From contig SXHN01000038.1 of the NCBI GenBank assembly GCA_005773635.1, forward strand, positions 1 through 43,845: a stretch of 43,845 nucleotides of DNA, written 5' to 3'. Below are positions 16,846 through 25,119 of the stretch, piece by piece. The position numbers were made by a program, and so were the translations under genes. Position 1 is the stretch's first letter. Each line of letters begins with the position of its first letter. The notes beneath the pieces are model-generated. The model worked only from the letters and a program-made list of their open reading frames with translations. It was not told where the DNA came from and did no database searches. The DNA is from Actinomycetota bacterium (GTDB taxonomy: Bacteria; Actinomycetota; Acidimicrobiia; IMCC26256; PALSA-610).

Positions 16846-17670
16846 CTAGCGACGCCGGCGGGCAACGAATGCGCCGCCAAGGTCGACGTTCGCAAATGCT
16901 GCCGGCGGCATGCCGTTCGCCGCGTAGTGGTAGAGCGCAGTTTGAAACACGCCCGATAGCGCCGCAGTAATCGCAAGCACGCCAGCGATATATACACCTG
17001 CGAGTGTGACCAGTGGTACGGCGATCAAAGCACTTCCGCTAGCAAAGCCAACAAATCCAACGGCAATCCCAGGCAACACCGCGAGCAACCCGAGCAGGCT
17101 CATACCGGCGTTGGCGATCACCTGTTCACCCCACGTGCGTTTGAATAGTTCGGTGGATCGCGTGACGGCGGCGCGAACTCCAACGCCTTCAAGCACCAAA
17201 ATCGGAAGTACCAGAAACGTCACGAGCGACCAAGCCATGCCGACAAACCCAATCACGATGCGGCCAAGGAATCCTGCGCGTTCTTCGAGGGTTCGCAGCA
17301 CTACCGAAACTGACGCACTCACGATGGCCCACGGCAAAATCTGACGCCAACGCTGCTGAGCGCCTGCGATCGCCGACTTGAGGTCCGGATCGCCGCCGCG
17401 CATCCGCTCGTCGGCCGCGTGGACGAGCGCTGCGTTGAAAAAGATCGTCGTGTACGCGAGCAATACGAACGTGAAGAACAACCCGACGAAGCCGCTGATT
17501 TTGAATGCGCCTCCGGAATTCACAGCCAGCGCCGACGGGAGAGCGAAGAGCGCCCCAACGATGATCGTGCAGATAACAGAAATCACTGGAAGCCAAATGA
17601 GCTCGCGATCGGCTTTCAGGACGTTCCAAGAAGACTTCGCCAGTTCAATCGAATTTCGATACCTTGACAT
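16846..17670 (-). CDS. DUF6159-like six-helix membrane protein
   Basis: The 274-residue protein begins SRYRNSIELAKSSWNVLKADRELIWLPV, a start I associate with DUF6159 membrane proteins. It has about six hydrophobic segments, in pairs: near residues 28-50, 60-85, 133-150, 160-180, 200-225 and 230-255. A soluble loop ERMRGGDPDLKSAIAGAQQRW lies between the second and third. Its function is unknown; similar proteins are annotated only as membrane proteins. ATG 17670 is preceded by GGGGAAAG, and the longer frame from 17844 overlaps the sulfatase start. It is divergent from the sulfatase gene with 96 bases between. It interrupts the galT-sulfatase-galK block on the opposite strand. Confidence 0.75.
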   Translation of the reverse strand: MSRYRNSIELAKSSWNVLKADRELIWLPVISVICTIIVGALFALPSALAVNSGGAFKISGFVGLFFTFVLLAYTTIFFNAALVHAADERMRGGDPDLKSAIAGAQQRWRQILPWAIVSASVSVVLRTLEERAGFLGRIVIGFVGMAWSLVTFLVLPILVLEGVGVRAAVTRSTELFKRTWGEQVIANAGMSLLGLLAVLPGIAVGFVGFASGSALIAVPLVTLAGVYIAGVLAITAALSGVFQTALYHYAANGMPPAAFANVDLGGAFVARRRR

Positions 17671-17766
17671 CTTTCCCCATTTCCGCGTGAGCGCGTTCGA
17701 CAATTTCGGCGAGTGTAGTAGGCAGGCTGGCTCGACAAAACGCGTCCGACTCGCGAGAATCGCGCA

Positions 17767-20064
17767 ATGCGCAACGAAGAGTTTCAGGGCACCATCGGTG
17801 ATACTTGGCGAGAGTCCACGCCGTGGTGGCCACCCGAACCGCATCCGCCTGTGGGCGCCCCCAACGTGTTACTCATCGTGCTTGATGACGTCGGCTACGG
17901 CCAACTTGGCTGCTTCGGTAGCGACATCGCTACTCCTAATATCGATCGTCTCGCCAACGAAGGGCTCCGGTTCTCAAATTTCCACACGACCGCACTGTGT
18001 TCGCCAAGTCGATCCTGCTTGCTGACCGGTCGCAACCACCATCGCAACGGCATGGCGAGAGTCGCCGATCTCGCTTTGGGATACCCGGGCTACTACGGGC
18101 GAATCCCAAAGCGCAATGGCTTTCTTTCCGAAATTCTCAACGAACACGGCTACGCGAGCTACGCCGTTGGAAAGTGGCATCTCACGCCCGAAGATGAGAC
18201 CCACATGGCGGCACCGCGCGATACATGGCCGCTCGCGCGGGGCTTCCAACGCTGGTACGGGTTTCACGGTGGAGAAACGCATCAGTTCGTTCCAGCGCTC
18301 TATCACGACAACCACAGTGTACGACCGCCTCGCGACGTCGCAGCGGGCTACCACCTATCCGCAGACCTCGCGGATCGCGCAATCGAGTACCTGGGAGATC
18401 TACGAGCAGTCGATGACCTGCAGCGATTCTTCATGTATTTCGGCACTGGAGCGTGTCACTCGCCGCACCATGCACCCCAGGAATGGATTGACAAATACCG
18501 TGGCCAATTCGACTGCGGTTGGGACGTTTGGCGCGACAAGACGTTCGCACGCCAACTCGCGATGGGCATCCTTCCCGCGCACGCAAAGCTCACGAGTCGT
18601 CCGCCGTGGGTACCCGAATGGTCATCGTTGCACCCGAAGGATCAAGCGGTCGCGGCCCGCTTCATGGAGTGTTTCGCCGCGTTCCTCTCGTACACCGACG
18701 ACCAGATCGGGCGACTGATCGCGTTTTTAGAAACACTCGGCGAACTCGATGACACCGCGATCATCCTTGTGTCCGACAACGGCGCGAGTTCCGAGGGCGG
18801 TATGCGAGGGTCGATCAACGACGCGAGATTGTGGAACGGGATGCCCGCCGGCCGCAAGGAACTACGCGAACGAATCGACGAGCTCGGTGGACCCAACGCG
18901 CACAACAACTACCCGTGGGGGTGGACGATGGCGGGTAACACCCCGTTTCAACGTTGGAAACGCGAAGTGCACGAAGGTGGCATCGCCGACCCGTGCATAG
19001 TTCGGGCACCCGGACATATCCCAGCTTCGATGGCGGGGAGCATCCGCCAACAATTCACCCATGCCGTCGACGTGCTGCCAACGGTGCTTGATCTCGTCGG
19101 TATCCCCGCGCCCGAAATGCTCGGCGAAGTCCACCAGTCAACGATCGACGGAGTGAGTTTCGCTCCGCTGCTCGACGCCGACGGAGCCGAGGTGCATACA
19201 ACCCAGTACTTCGAGATGCTCGGATGCAGAGCGATCTATCACGAAGGCTGGAAGGCAGTCACGTTCAAACCGCCAGGCGCGATGTACGACGACGGCCTCG
19301 ATCCCAACGCACCATTCGCAGACGATTCTTGGGAGCTGTACAACAAGCGCGAAGACTTCACAGAATGCAACGACTTGGCCGCGCAAGAACCGGCACGACT
19401 CGCGGCCATGATTGACCTCTGGTGGAGTGAAGCGCGTCGCAACGATGTGCTCCCACTCGACAATCGCCCCCTCGCGGCCCTGCTCAATCCGCGCCCACGC
19501 AGGGCAGCGCAGCGAAACACGTTTCGCTTCTTTCCATTCCAATCGCCAGTACCAGAAACCGTTGCCCCAAATGTGCGAGGCCGAGACCACACCATCACCG
19601 CCACGGTGACAATTTCTGAGCAGAGTGCAGCTGAAGGTGTCGTTATCGCATTGGGTTCTGTGCTCGGGGGTTTCTCCATGTTCTTGGTCGGCGGCAGGCT
19701 GTGTTACACCCACAATCTGGTGGGCAAAGACATCACCACAATCCGAGCAGTGGACGGAATCGTTCCAGGACCGCATCAGTTGCGATTCACCTACCGCGGA
19801 ACACCGGAATTCTCCGGCACCCTGGAGCTGGCAGTCGACGAAACAACGGTCGCGCAGGGCGACATTGCGCTGTTCACACCGGCTCAATTCTCCATCACTG
19901 GAGGCGGCCTCACCTGCGGATACGAAGTAGGGCCTGCAGTGTCGCCTGACTATGTCGCTCCCCACCGAGCGACGTTTACGATCCACGAGGTCGTCATCGA
20001 ACTCTTTGGCGAAGAACACGTGGACCCGATCGCGCAATACCTGGCAATCATGAGCGAGCAATGA
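17767..20064 (+). CDS. Formylglycine-dependent sulfatase (arylsulfatase type)
   Basis: The 765-residue protein is a type I sulfatase. NVLLIVLDDVGYGQLGCFG has metal-binding Asp40 and Asp41. The modification site CSPSR starts at Cys78, to be converted to formylglycine, and ends at Arg82. A KWHLTP segment (active-site Lys/His) and a DNGASSEGG motif follow. The last 150 residues form an extra beta-rich domain, as in large actinobacterial arylsulfatases. No signal peptide is visible, so it probably acts in the cytoplasm. The modifying enzyme (FGE) is not in the window. The stop is 19 bases before galK, followed almost without gap by a HIT gene, so the three are probably one operon. The natural substrate is not known; a sulfated galactose compound is an inference from context. 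Confidence 0.92.
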   Translation: MRNEEFQGTIGDTWRESTPWWPPEPHPPVGAPNVLLIVLDDVGYGQLGCFGSDIATPNIDRLANEGLRFSNFHTTALCSPSRSCLLTGRNHHRNGMARVADLALGYPGYYGRIPKRNGFLSEILNEHGYASYAVGKWHLTPEDETHMAAPRDTWPLARGFQRWYGFHGGETHQFVPALYHDNHSVRPPRDVAAGYHLSADLADRAIEYLGDLRAVDDLQRFFMYFGTGACHSPHHAPQEWIDKYRGQFDCGWDVWRDKTFARQLAMGILPAHAKLTSRPPWVPEWSSLHPKDQAVAARFMECFAAFLSYTDDQIGRLIAFLETLGELDDTAIILVSDNGASSEGGMRGSINDARLWNGMPAGRKELRERIDELGGPNAHNNYPWGWTMAGNTPFQRWKREVHEGGIADPCIVRAPGHIPASMAGSIRQQFTHAVDVLPTVLDLVGIPAPEMLGEVHQSTIDGVSFAPLLDADGAEVHTTQYFEMLGCRAIYHEGWKAVTFKPPGAMYDDGLDPNAPFADDSWELYNKREDFTECNDLAAQEPARLAAMIDLWWSEARRNDVLPLDNRPLAALLNPRPRRAAQRNTFRFFPFQSPVPETVAPNVRGRDHTITATVTISEQSAAEGVVIALGSVLGGFSMFLVGGRLCYTHNLVGKDITTIRAVDGIVPGPHQLRFTYRGTPEFSGTLELAVDETTVAQGDIALFTPAQFSITGGGLTCGYEVGPAVSPDYVAPHRATFTIHEVVIELFGEEHVDPIAQYLAIMSEQ

Positions 20065-20083
20065 AGCGACGTACGATCTCGAC

Positions 20084-21199
20084 ATGACCCAGCAGACTTG
20101 GCGCACAGCATGGGCACCCGGTCGAGTCAATCTGATCGGCGAACATACCGACTACCAAGACGGTTGGTGTTTGCCAATCGCCATTGGACGCGGCACCACC
20201 GTCAAGTTCCGCCCATCCCAAGACGCAATTTCAGTGATCACCTCTGATCGTTTTCACGAAGTCGTGCGGGTCAACACCGACACCGTCTCCCGTGCCCAGA
20301 TTCGCGGCGCCGACAGTGCCGCTGCCTATGAGACTGGCTGGGGCAGCTCTGTGGTCTCGCTCATCGCGGCCCTTCGAGAGCGCGGCCACGAAATCGCGGC
20401 GATCGAGGCTCACGTTCATTCGGACGTTCCGCTCGGTAGTGGTCTCTCATCGAGTGCGTCGTTCATGGTGGCGCTAGCGATGGCGTTTACAGACGCAGCG
20501 GATTCACCCACGTCGCAGTTGCACGGTGTCGAACTCGCGCACACAGCGCAGCGCGGCGAACACATCAATGGCGTACCTTGTGGAATCATGGACCAAATGG
20601 CATCGGTGTTTGGCCAAGAGCACAACGCGGTCCTCATCGACTGTCGCAGCGCAACGACGCAACTCATACCAGTCCCCGATTCGTTGGGAGTCGTTGTGAT
20701 TCATAGTGGGCTCCCTCGTACGCTTGCTGACTCTCAATATGCGCAACGCCGAATCGCGTGCGCAGCGGCCTGCGAACGGCTTGGTATTAGCGCGCTGCGC
20801 GATGCGAATCTCGACGAGGTTGCTGACGATCCTTTCGCCCGGCACGTAGTCACAGAAAACCGGCGAGTGCTGACATTCGTCGCGGCGCTACGGGCCAACG
20901 ACCCAAGCGCACTTGGCTCAATATTGAACGAGAGTCACCGATCGCTCGCGGACGACTTCATGGTTTCCACTCCAGAACTCGATACGTTGTGCAGCCTTCT
21001 CAACGATGCCGGGGCCTACGGTGCACGCCTCACTGGAGCTGGATTCGGAGGATGTGTCGTCGCACTCGCGGATATCGAAGGAGCGCAAGTGATCGCCGAC
21101 GAAGCTGCTCGGCGTTACCAACAATTGACCAAGTTGCAACCACTGCATTTCATCACCGCCGCCGCCGCCGGCGCGAGATTTCTCGCCAACAGGGAGTAG
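20084..21199 (+). CDS. galK: Galactokinase
   Basis: The 371-residue GHMP kinase carries the galactokinase signature APGRVNLIGEHTDYQDG near the N-terminus. The glycine/serine ATP loop VPLGSGLSSSAS is near residue 114, and the catalytic Asp170 lies in CGIMDQMAS. The third GHMP motif, GARLTGAGFGGCVVAL, is near the C-terminus. It phosphorylates galactose to galactose-1-phosphate, the substrate of the nearby GalT. It follows the sulfatase by 19 bases, and the HIT gene starts two bases after its stop. An N-terminal galactose-binding motif is intact, so a true galactokinase is more likely than an N-acetyl-sugar kinase, but this is not proven. Confidence 0.94.
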   Translation: MTQQTWRTAWAPGRVNLIGEHTDYQDGWCLPIAIGRGTTVKFRPSQDAISVITSDRFHEVVRVNTDTVSRAQIRGADSAAAYETGWGSSVVSLIAALRERGHEIAAIEAHVHSDVPLGSGLSSSASFMVALAMAFTDAADSPTSQLHGVELAHTAQRGEHINGVPCGIMDQMASVFGQEHNAVLIDCRSATTQLIPVPDSLGVVVIHSGLPRTLADSQYAQRRIACAAACERLGISALRDANLDEVADDPFARHVVTENRRVLTFVAALRANDPSALGSILNESHRSLADDFMVSTPELDTLCSLLNDAGAYGARLTGAGFGGCVVALADIEGAQVIADEAARRYQQLTKLQPLHFITAAAAGARFLANRE

Positions 21200-21201
21200 C
21201 T

Positions 21202-21624
21202 ATGACAACACTGTTCACTCGCATTATTCAAGGTGATATTCCCGGCCGTTTCGTGTGGCGCGACTCCGACGTGGTCGCATTTCTCACCATCGAACCCATG
21301 GCAGAGGGCCACACGTTGGTGGTGCCGCGTGAAGAAATTGATCACTGGATCGATATGACGCCAGACTTGAATGCGAAGGTGTTCAACGTTGCCCGACAAA
21401 TTGGCAATGCCATTCAGCTCGCGTTCGCGCCCAAAAGAGTCGGGGTCATTATCGCGGGTGATGAAGTCCCTCATACGCACGTTCACGTTGTGGGTTTTCG
21501 ATCAGTAGGACAACTCAGCTTCGCGGGCGTTGACCGATCGGCATCATCAGATTCGCTTGACGCCGCGGCCGAAGCGATCCGGTCAGCGTTGCGATCGATG
21601 GGGTGCCACGAAGTCTCACAATAA
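21202..21624 (+). CDS. HIT-family hydrolase/transferase
   Basis: This 140-residue HIT protein has the histidine triad HTHVHVV with His91, His93 (expected nucleophile) and His95. Upstream, FTRIIQGDIPGRFVWRDSDVVAFLTI and GHTLVVPREEIDHW are the usual Hint-like strands. HIT proteins hydrolyse or transfer nucleoside monophosphates; GalT belongs to the same superfamily, which may explain the linkage. ATG 21202 follows an AGGGAG site that overlaps the galK stop, so the two are translationally coupled. The substrate is unknown. The gene converges with the PH-domain gene. Confidence 0.92.
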   Translation: MTTLFTRIIQGDIPGRFVWRDSDVVAFLTIEPMAEGHTLVVPREEIDHWIDMTPDLNAKVFNVARQIGNAIQLAFAPKRVGVIIAGDEVPHTHVHVVGFRSVGQLSFAGVDRSASSDSLDAAAEAIRSALRSMGCHEVSQ

Positions 21625-21636
21625 GGCGCGAATCGC

Positions 21637-21648
21637 TGCCCGCGGGCA
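21637..21648. repeat. 12-base perfect palindrome between convergent genes
   Basis: TGCCCGCGGGCA is a perfect palindrome in the 41-base gap between the HIT gene and the convergent PH-domain gene. It is too short and has no loop for a typical terminator, and it could be chance in GC-rich DNA. Confidence 0.3.
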
Positions 21649-21665
21649 CGATGACACCGCAAGGA

Positions 21666-22304
21666 TTACATGCGCCGCAGGAGTTCCTGCTTCTTGGTTT
21701 CGAATTCTGCATCAGTGAGCGCGCCCTGGTCTCGCAACGCCGCGAGTTGTGCGATCTGGTCTGGCACTGAGACCGCTTTCGGCTCGGCTTGCGGCGTCGC
21801 ATGGGACCATGAGGCTCGGGTGCGATCGAAGCCTTCCATCATCCGATAGATCTCTTGTTGGACACCGTCGGGATGCCGCACATTCGAAAACGTCGACTGC
21901 CCGTCTTTGCCCGCTGATTCGATCTGCAGATCTCCGGCTCCGATAAATCGTTCCCAGATGCGTTGGCTGAAATTGATGTTGTTGATCCGACCAAGCGGAA
22001 TTTCGACTCCTCGCTTGGATAACACTCCGGTTCGAAAAATCACGCGCTCACTCGTGAGCACGAAATGGGTAAATCGCCAATCGAGATACTTGATGACAAC
22101 CCATCCGGCCCACACGACGAGAAACACTGCCCAAACAAGAAGTGAGACGTCCTGGACGCTGCCGTTGAACTTGCCAAATATCACGATGACCACGAACAGC
22201 AACGGCACCGCCGAAGCGATCTGTTTGGCAAAAAACCACCAGTGCGGTTGGAGATCGAGTACGAGCTCCTCGTCGGGCTGCAGAAGTCGCTTTGGGTACG
22301 CCAT
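21666..22304 (-). CDS. PH-domain membrane protein with SHOCT tail
   Basis: The 212-residue protein has two hydrophobic segments near residues 25-43 and 52-72, followed by a bacterial PH (YdbS/DUF304-type) region: WRFTHFVLTSERVIFRTGVLSKRGVEIPLGRINNINFSQ. A linker leads to a C-terminal SHOCT motif (IAQLAALRDQGALTDAEFET), a short helical hairpin often found at the end of such proteins. The role of bacterial PH proteins at the membrane is unclear. ATG 22304 gives MAYPKRLLQPDEELV; an upstream frame is open to 22349 but adds no similarity. It follows the metalloprotease-like gene on the same strand with 41 bases between. Confidence 0.85.
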   Translation of the reverse strand: MAYPKRLLQPDEELVLDLQPHWWFFAKQIASAVPLLFVVIVIFGKFNGSVQDVSLLVWAVFLVVWAGWVVIKYLDWRFTHFVLTSERVIFRTGVLSKRGVEIPLGRINNINFSQRIWERFIGAGDLQIESAGKDGQSTFSNVRHPDGVQQEIYRMMEGFDRTRASWSHATPQAEPKAVSVPDQIAQLAALRDQGALTDAEFETKKQELLRRM

Positions 22305-22345
22305 GGCTCTAGCGTAGATCGACACTCGACCGCGTTCGGCGATTA

Positions 22346-23002
22346 TCAACTCTCGGGTTGGTCACCGCAGGTCTCATTGGATTTGGCCATCAGATATCCG
22401 ATAGCCCGTTCGGCCTTTGGATACTTGGCCACGAGCGCGTGAAACCGCGGGCTGTGGTCTCCGTGTACCAGATGCGCGAGTTCGTGAATGAGTACGTAAT
22501 CAAGCACCCACAGTGGATACTCGCTCAGTCGATTCGAAATGCGAATTGATCCATCGACGGGCGTACATGATCCCCAGCGACCGCGTTGACGATCAGACCA
22601 CTCGACGCTGCGCGGCTTCGGCAACCCATACTCCCGAGCCAAACGGCGGGTTCTCGCTACAAGATCAATATGTTCGCGAGCAACCCGCCGCTCCATGCGT
22701 GTGCGTAGCTCCTCTGCGATCGGCCACACTTCGGCTCTCGTCATACGCGCCGGGAAGCTGACGACAAGGGTGTCGCCATGCAACACGCCTTCGATACGTC
22801 GTCGGCGTGCCGTGCCGCGCTTCAGTTCGATGTGCAACGACTGAGACGTCACGCCACTGTGTTGTTCAACCGAGTTGTCGTGCCCTGGAATCGCGGGCTG
22901 ACGCAGCGGAGCTCGCAATGCCGTCGGGTCGCGATCGCTCACAATGTCCGAAGATGTAAACAAGTCAAGCTGCGACCGGTCAGGCTGCGCATGGGTCGTC
23001 AT
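22346..23002 (-). CDS. YgjP-like (DUF45) metalloprotease
   Basis: The 218-residue protein has HELAHLVHGDHSPRFHALV near the C-terminus, where HExxH plus the following His in HSPRFH forms the zinc site of the YgjP/DUF45 family. Before it, WGSCTPVDGSIRISNRLSEYPLWVLDYV is the family's characteristic approach. The first 60 residues are unlike the family and probably disordered. ATG 23002 is taken as the start. The natural substrate is unknown; family members are described as metal-dependent hydrolases. It is divergent from uvrD2, with 76 bases between starts. Confidence 0.88.
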   Translation of the reverse strand: MTTHAQPDRSQLDLFTSSDIVSDRDPTALRAPLRQPAIPGHDNSVEQHSGVTSQSLHIELKRGTARRRRIEGVLHGDTLVVSFPARMTRAEVWPIAEELRTRMERRVAREHIDLVARTRRLAREYGLPKPRSVEWSDRQRGRWGSCTPVDGSIRISNRLSEYPLWVLDYVLIHELAHLVHGDHSPRFHALVAKYPKAERAIGYLMAKSNETCGDQPES

Positions 23003-23078
23003 CAATCGTCACGATAGCGGTATCAATCCGTGGTGAGGGTGTGGTTCGGCAACCGATACGCGCCGGGTCGCTGCCTCG

Positions 23079-25109
23079 ATGTCCCAGGCAGAGAGTACGG
23101 TGACCGTTGTGATGACCGTTCCAGCTACTTCTCGCGCCGATGATCTCCTGCGAGGTCTCGACGATGAACAACGAGCCGCGGTCATTCACGAGTCGAGCAT
23201 GCTCGCAATCATGGCGCCGGCTGGATCGGGCAAAACTCGCACATTGACCCACCGCATCGCATGGCAATCGACAACTGAACGCATCGCAGCGCCGCGCGTT
23301 TTGGCGGTCACCTTTACTCGCAAAGCAGCGGGAGAACTCCGGCACCGGCTCGCCTCACTCGGTTGCGGACAAGTCACCGCGGGCACGTTCCATGCACTCG
23401 CGCTGGCGCAGCTGAAGCGGCGGTCTAGCGACGCTGGTCGCACCTTCCCCACCCTCGTTGATCGCAAAGCTCGCATCTTGTCGCCGATCATCGGAGGTCG
23501 AGGCCCGAGCGCCACCGTCGCGATCAACGAGGTAGCCAGCGAAATCGAGTGGGCCAAGGCGCGCGCCATCGCCCCTGAGCAGTACGCGCTCGCTGCAGAA
23601 GCGAGTGGTAGGCACCTTCCCAGGCCCGCGTCGGAGCTCGCGGAGCTGTACTCACGCTATGAGCTCGAAAAGCGCAAGCGTCGGTCGATCGATTTCGACG
23701 ACCTGTTGTGGTGGTGCGCCGATGCGCTAGCAACCGACGCGGATTTTGCAGCGGCCCAGCGGTTTCGCTTTCGCCACCTCTTCGTCGACGAGTTTCAAGA
23801 TGTCACTCCCGCGCAGCTCAATGTCCTCAAAGGCTGGCTTGGCCCCCGGCGAGATCTCACCGTTGTCGGCGATGATGCGCAGTCGATTTACGCGTTCGCG
23901 GGGGCCGAAGCCAGCGCGCTGATGGGATTCGACCGAGCGTTTCCCGGCGCGGCGATGGTTCGTCTCGCCACCAACTATCGCTCGACCCCACAAATCGTGG
24001 CCGTCGCAGACTCTGTGCTCACCTCTACGAGCGGCGTCCGCCGCGCTCGGCCCGCCGCACCGCGCCCCGACGGTGTCGCTCCTGCAGTCACTGCGTACAA
24101 CGACGAAGTCGCTGAGGCGCGAGGTGTTGCAGCCGCAGCCCGGCGGGTCCACGAACAAGGCACGCCGTGGAGCCAGATCGCGATTCTGTATCGAACCAAC
24201 GCGCAATCAGCCGAATTCGAGACGGCGCTCAAAGCCGTCGGGGCGCCGTTTCGACTGCGCGGTGCGACTCGTTTTCTTGAGCGTCCGGAAGTGCGCGTTG
24301 TGCTTGACGATCTCAAAGGCTCTTCCAAACGCCATCCCGGCCGAGCCTTAAACGATCTTGTCAACGACATCACCGAGTTAGCCAACGAAGTCGGCAACGA
24401 ACAGCGTGAACACGTCGAAGCTGTGGCGCGGCTCGCCAAGGAATACCTGGCGATCGACGGCGGCGCCGGCTCGGTTCCTGCGTTTCTTGCATGGCTCGAA
24501 TCCGCGACGAAAGGTGGCGACGATCCGACCGCGGCAAGCGTCATCGAGTTGTCGACCTTCCACGCCGCGAAGGGCCTCGAGTGGGAAGTCGTATTCGTTG
24601 CCGGAATCGAATTCGGGCTCGTCCCCATTAGCTACGCAAAAACCGATCTGGCACGCGCCGAGGAACAACGGCTCCTGCACGTTGCACTGTCTCGCGCTGG
24701 TCAACAACTCCATGTGTCGTGGGCCAAGCATCGCCAACGCCAACGGAAACCGTCGCCGTGGCTTGAGCTCATCGAGAACGCCGCGGCTGGTGGTCGAGCC
24801 GCGGACTTACGGCCGCCAGCCGATTCCCGTTCTGCGCTCGCAACCACGAGGGCGATGCTGCGATCAAAAGCACCCGCGGCAAGCGCGAATCCCGAGCTCT
24901 TTGCCGCGTTGAAACAATGGCGGTTGAATATCGCGCGTGCCCACGACATCCCAGCATTCACAATCTTCAACGATCGCACGCTCAACGCCATCGCCGCGGA
25001 ACAGCCTGCCACACGCGCCGCTTTGCTCGCTGTCAACGGCGTTGGTCCCGCGAAACTCGAACATTACGGCGACCAGATCCTCGCGCTGATCTCGCAGCAC
25101 TGCCGATAA
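23079..25109 (+). CDS. uvrD2: UvrD2-type ATP-dependent DNA helicase with HRDC domain
   Basis: This 676-residue superfamily 1A helicase has a Q-motif GLDDEQRAAV, Walker A APAGSGKT at about residues 47-53, and Walker B with DEFQD at 237-241. LTVVGDDAQSIYAFAGA is motif III, TNYRST is motif IV, and FHAAKGLEWEVVFVAG is motif V. The last 75 residues are an HRDC domain (ALKQWRLNIARAHDIPAF, then RAALLAVNGVGPAKLEHYG). This order is that of actinobacterial UvrD2, a 3'-5' helicase in DNA repair. In mycobacterial UvrD2 a tetracysteine motif joins the HRDC; no such cysteine cluster is visible here. The start at ATG 23079 is supported by a normal N-terminal lead to the Q-motif. Confidence 0.93.
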   Translation: MSQAESTVTVVMTVPATSRADDLLRGLDDEQRAAVIHESSMLAIMAPAGSGKTRTLTHRIAWQSTTERIAAPRVLAVTFTRKAAGELRHRLASLGCGQVTAGTFHALALAQLKRRSSDAGRTFPTLVDRKARILSPIIGGRGPSATVAINEVASEIEWAKARAIAPEQYALAAEASGRHLPRPASELAELYSRYELEKRKRRSIDFDDLLWWCADALATDADFAAAQRFRFRHLFVDEFQDVTPAQLNVLKGWLGPRRDLTVVGDDAQSIYAFAGAEASALMGFDRAFPGAAMVRLATNYRSTPQIVAVADSVLTSTSGVRRARPAAPRPDGVAPAVTAYNDEVAEARGVAAAARRVHEQGTPWSQIAILYRTNAQSAEFETALKAVGAPFRLRGATRFLERPEVRVVLDDLKGSSKRHPGRALNDLVNDITELANEVGNEQREHVEAVARLAKEYLAIDGGAGSVPAFLAWLESATKGGDDPTAASVIELSTFHAAKGLEWEVVFVAGIEFGLVPISYAKTDLARAEEQRLLHVALSRAGQQLHVSWAKHRQRQRKPSPWLELIENAAAGGRAADLRPPADSRSALATTRAMLRSKAPAASANPELFAALKQWRLNIARAHDIPAFTIFNDRTLNAIAAEQPATRAALLAVNGVGPAKLEHYGDQILALISQHCR

Positions 25110-25119
25110 CGTCGCCAGC

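Noticed and set aside
19138-20130. A 330-codon leftward open frame opposite the sulfatase
   Set aside because: It lies wholly antisense to a well-supported sulfatase and has no recognisable domain or ribosome site; long shadow frames are expected in GC-rich DNA.
20989-21201. A longer HIT gene starting inside galK
   Set aside because: The extra 71 codons overlap galK in another frame, while ATG 21202 follows a ribosome site and gives the normal HIT N-terminus.
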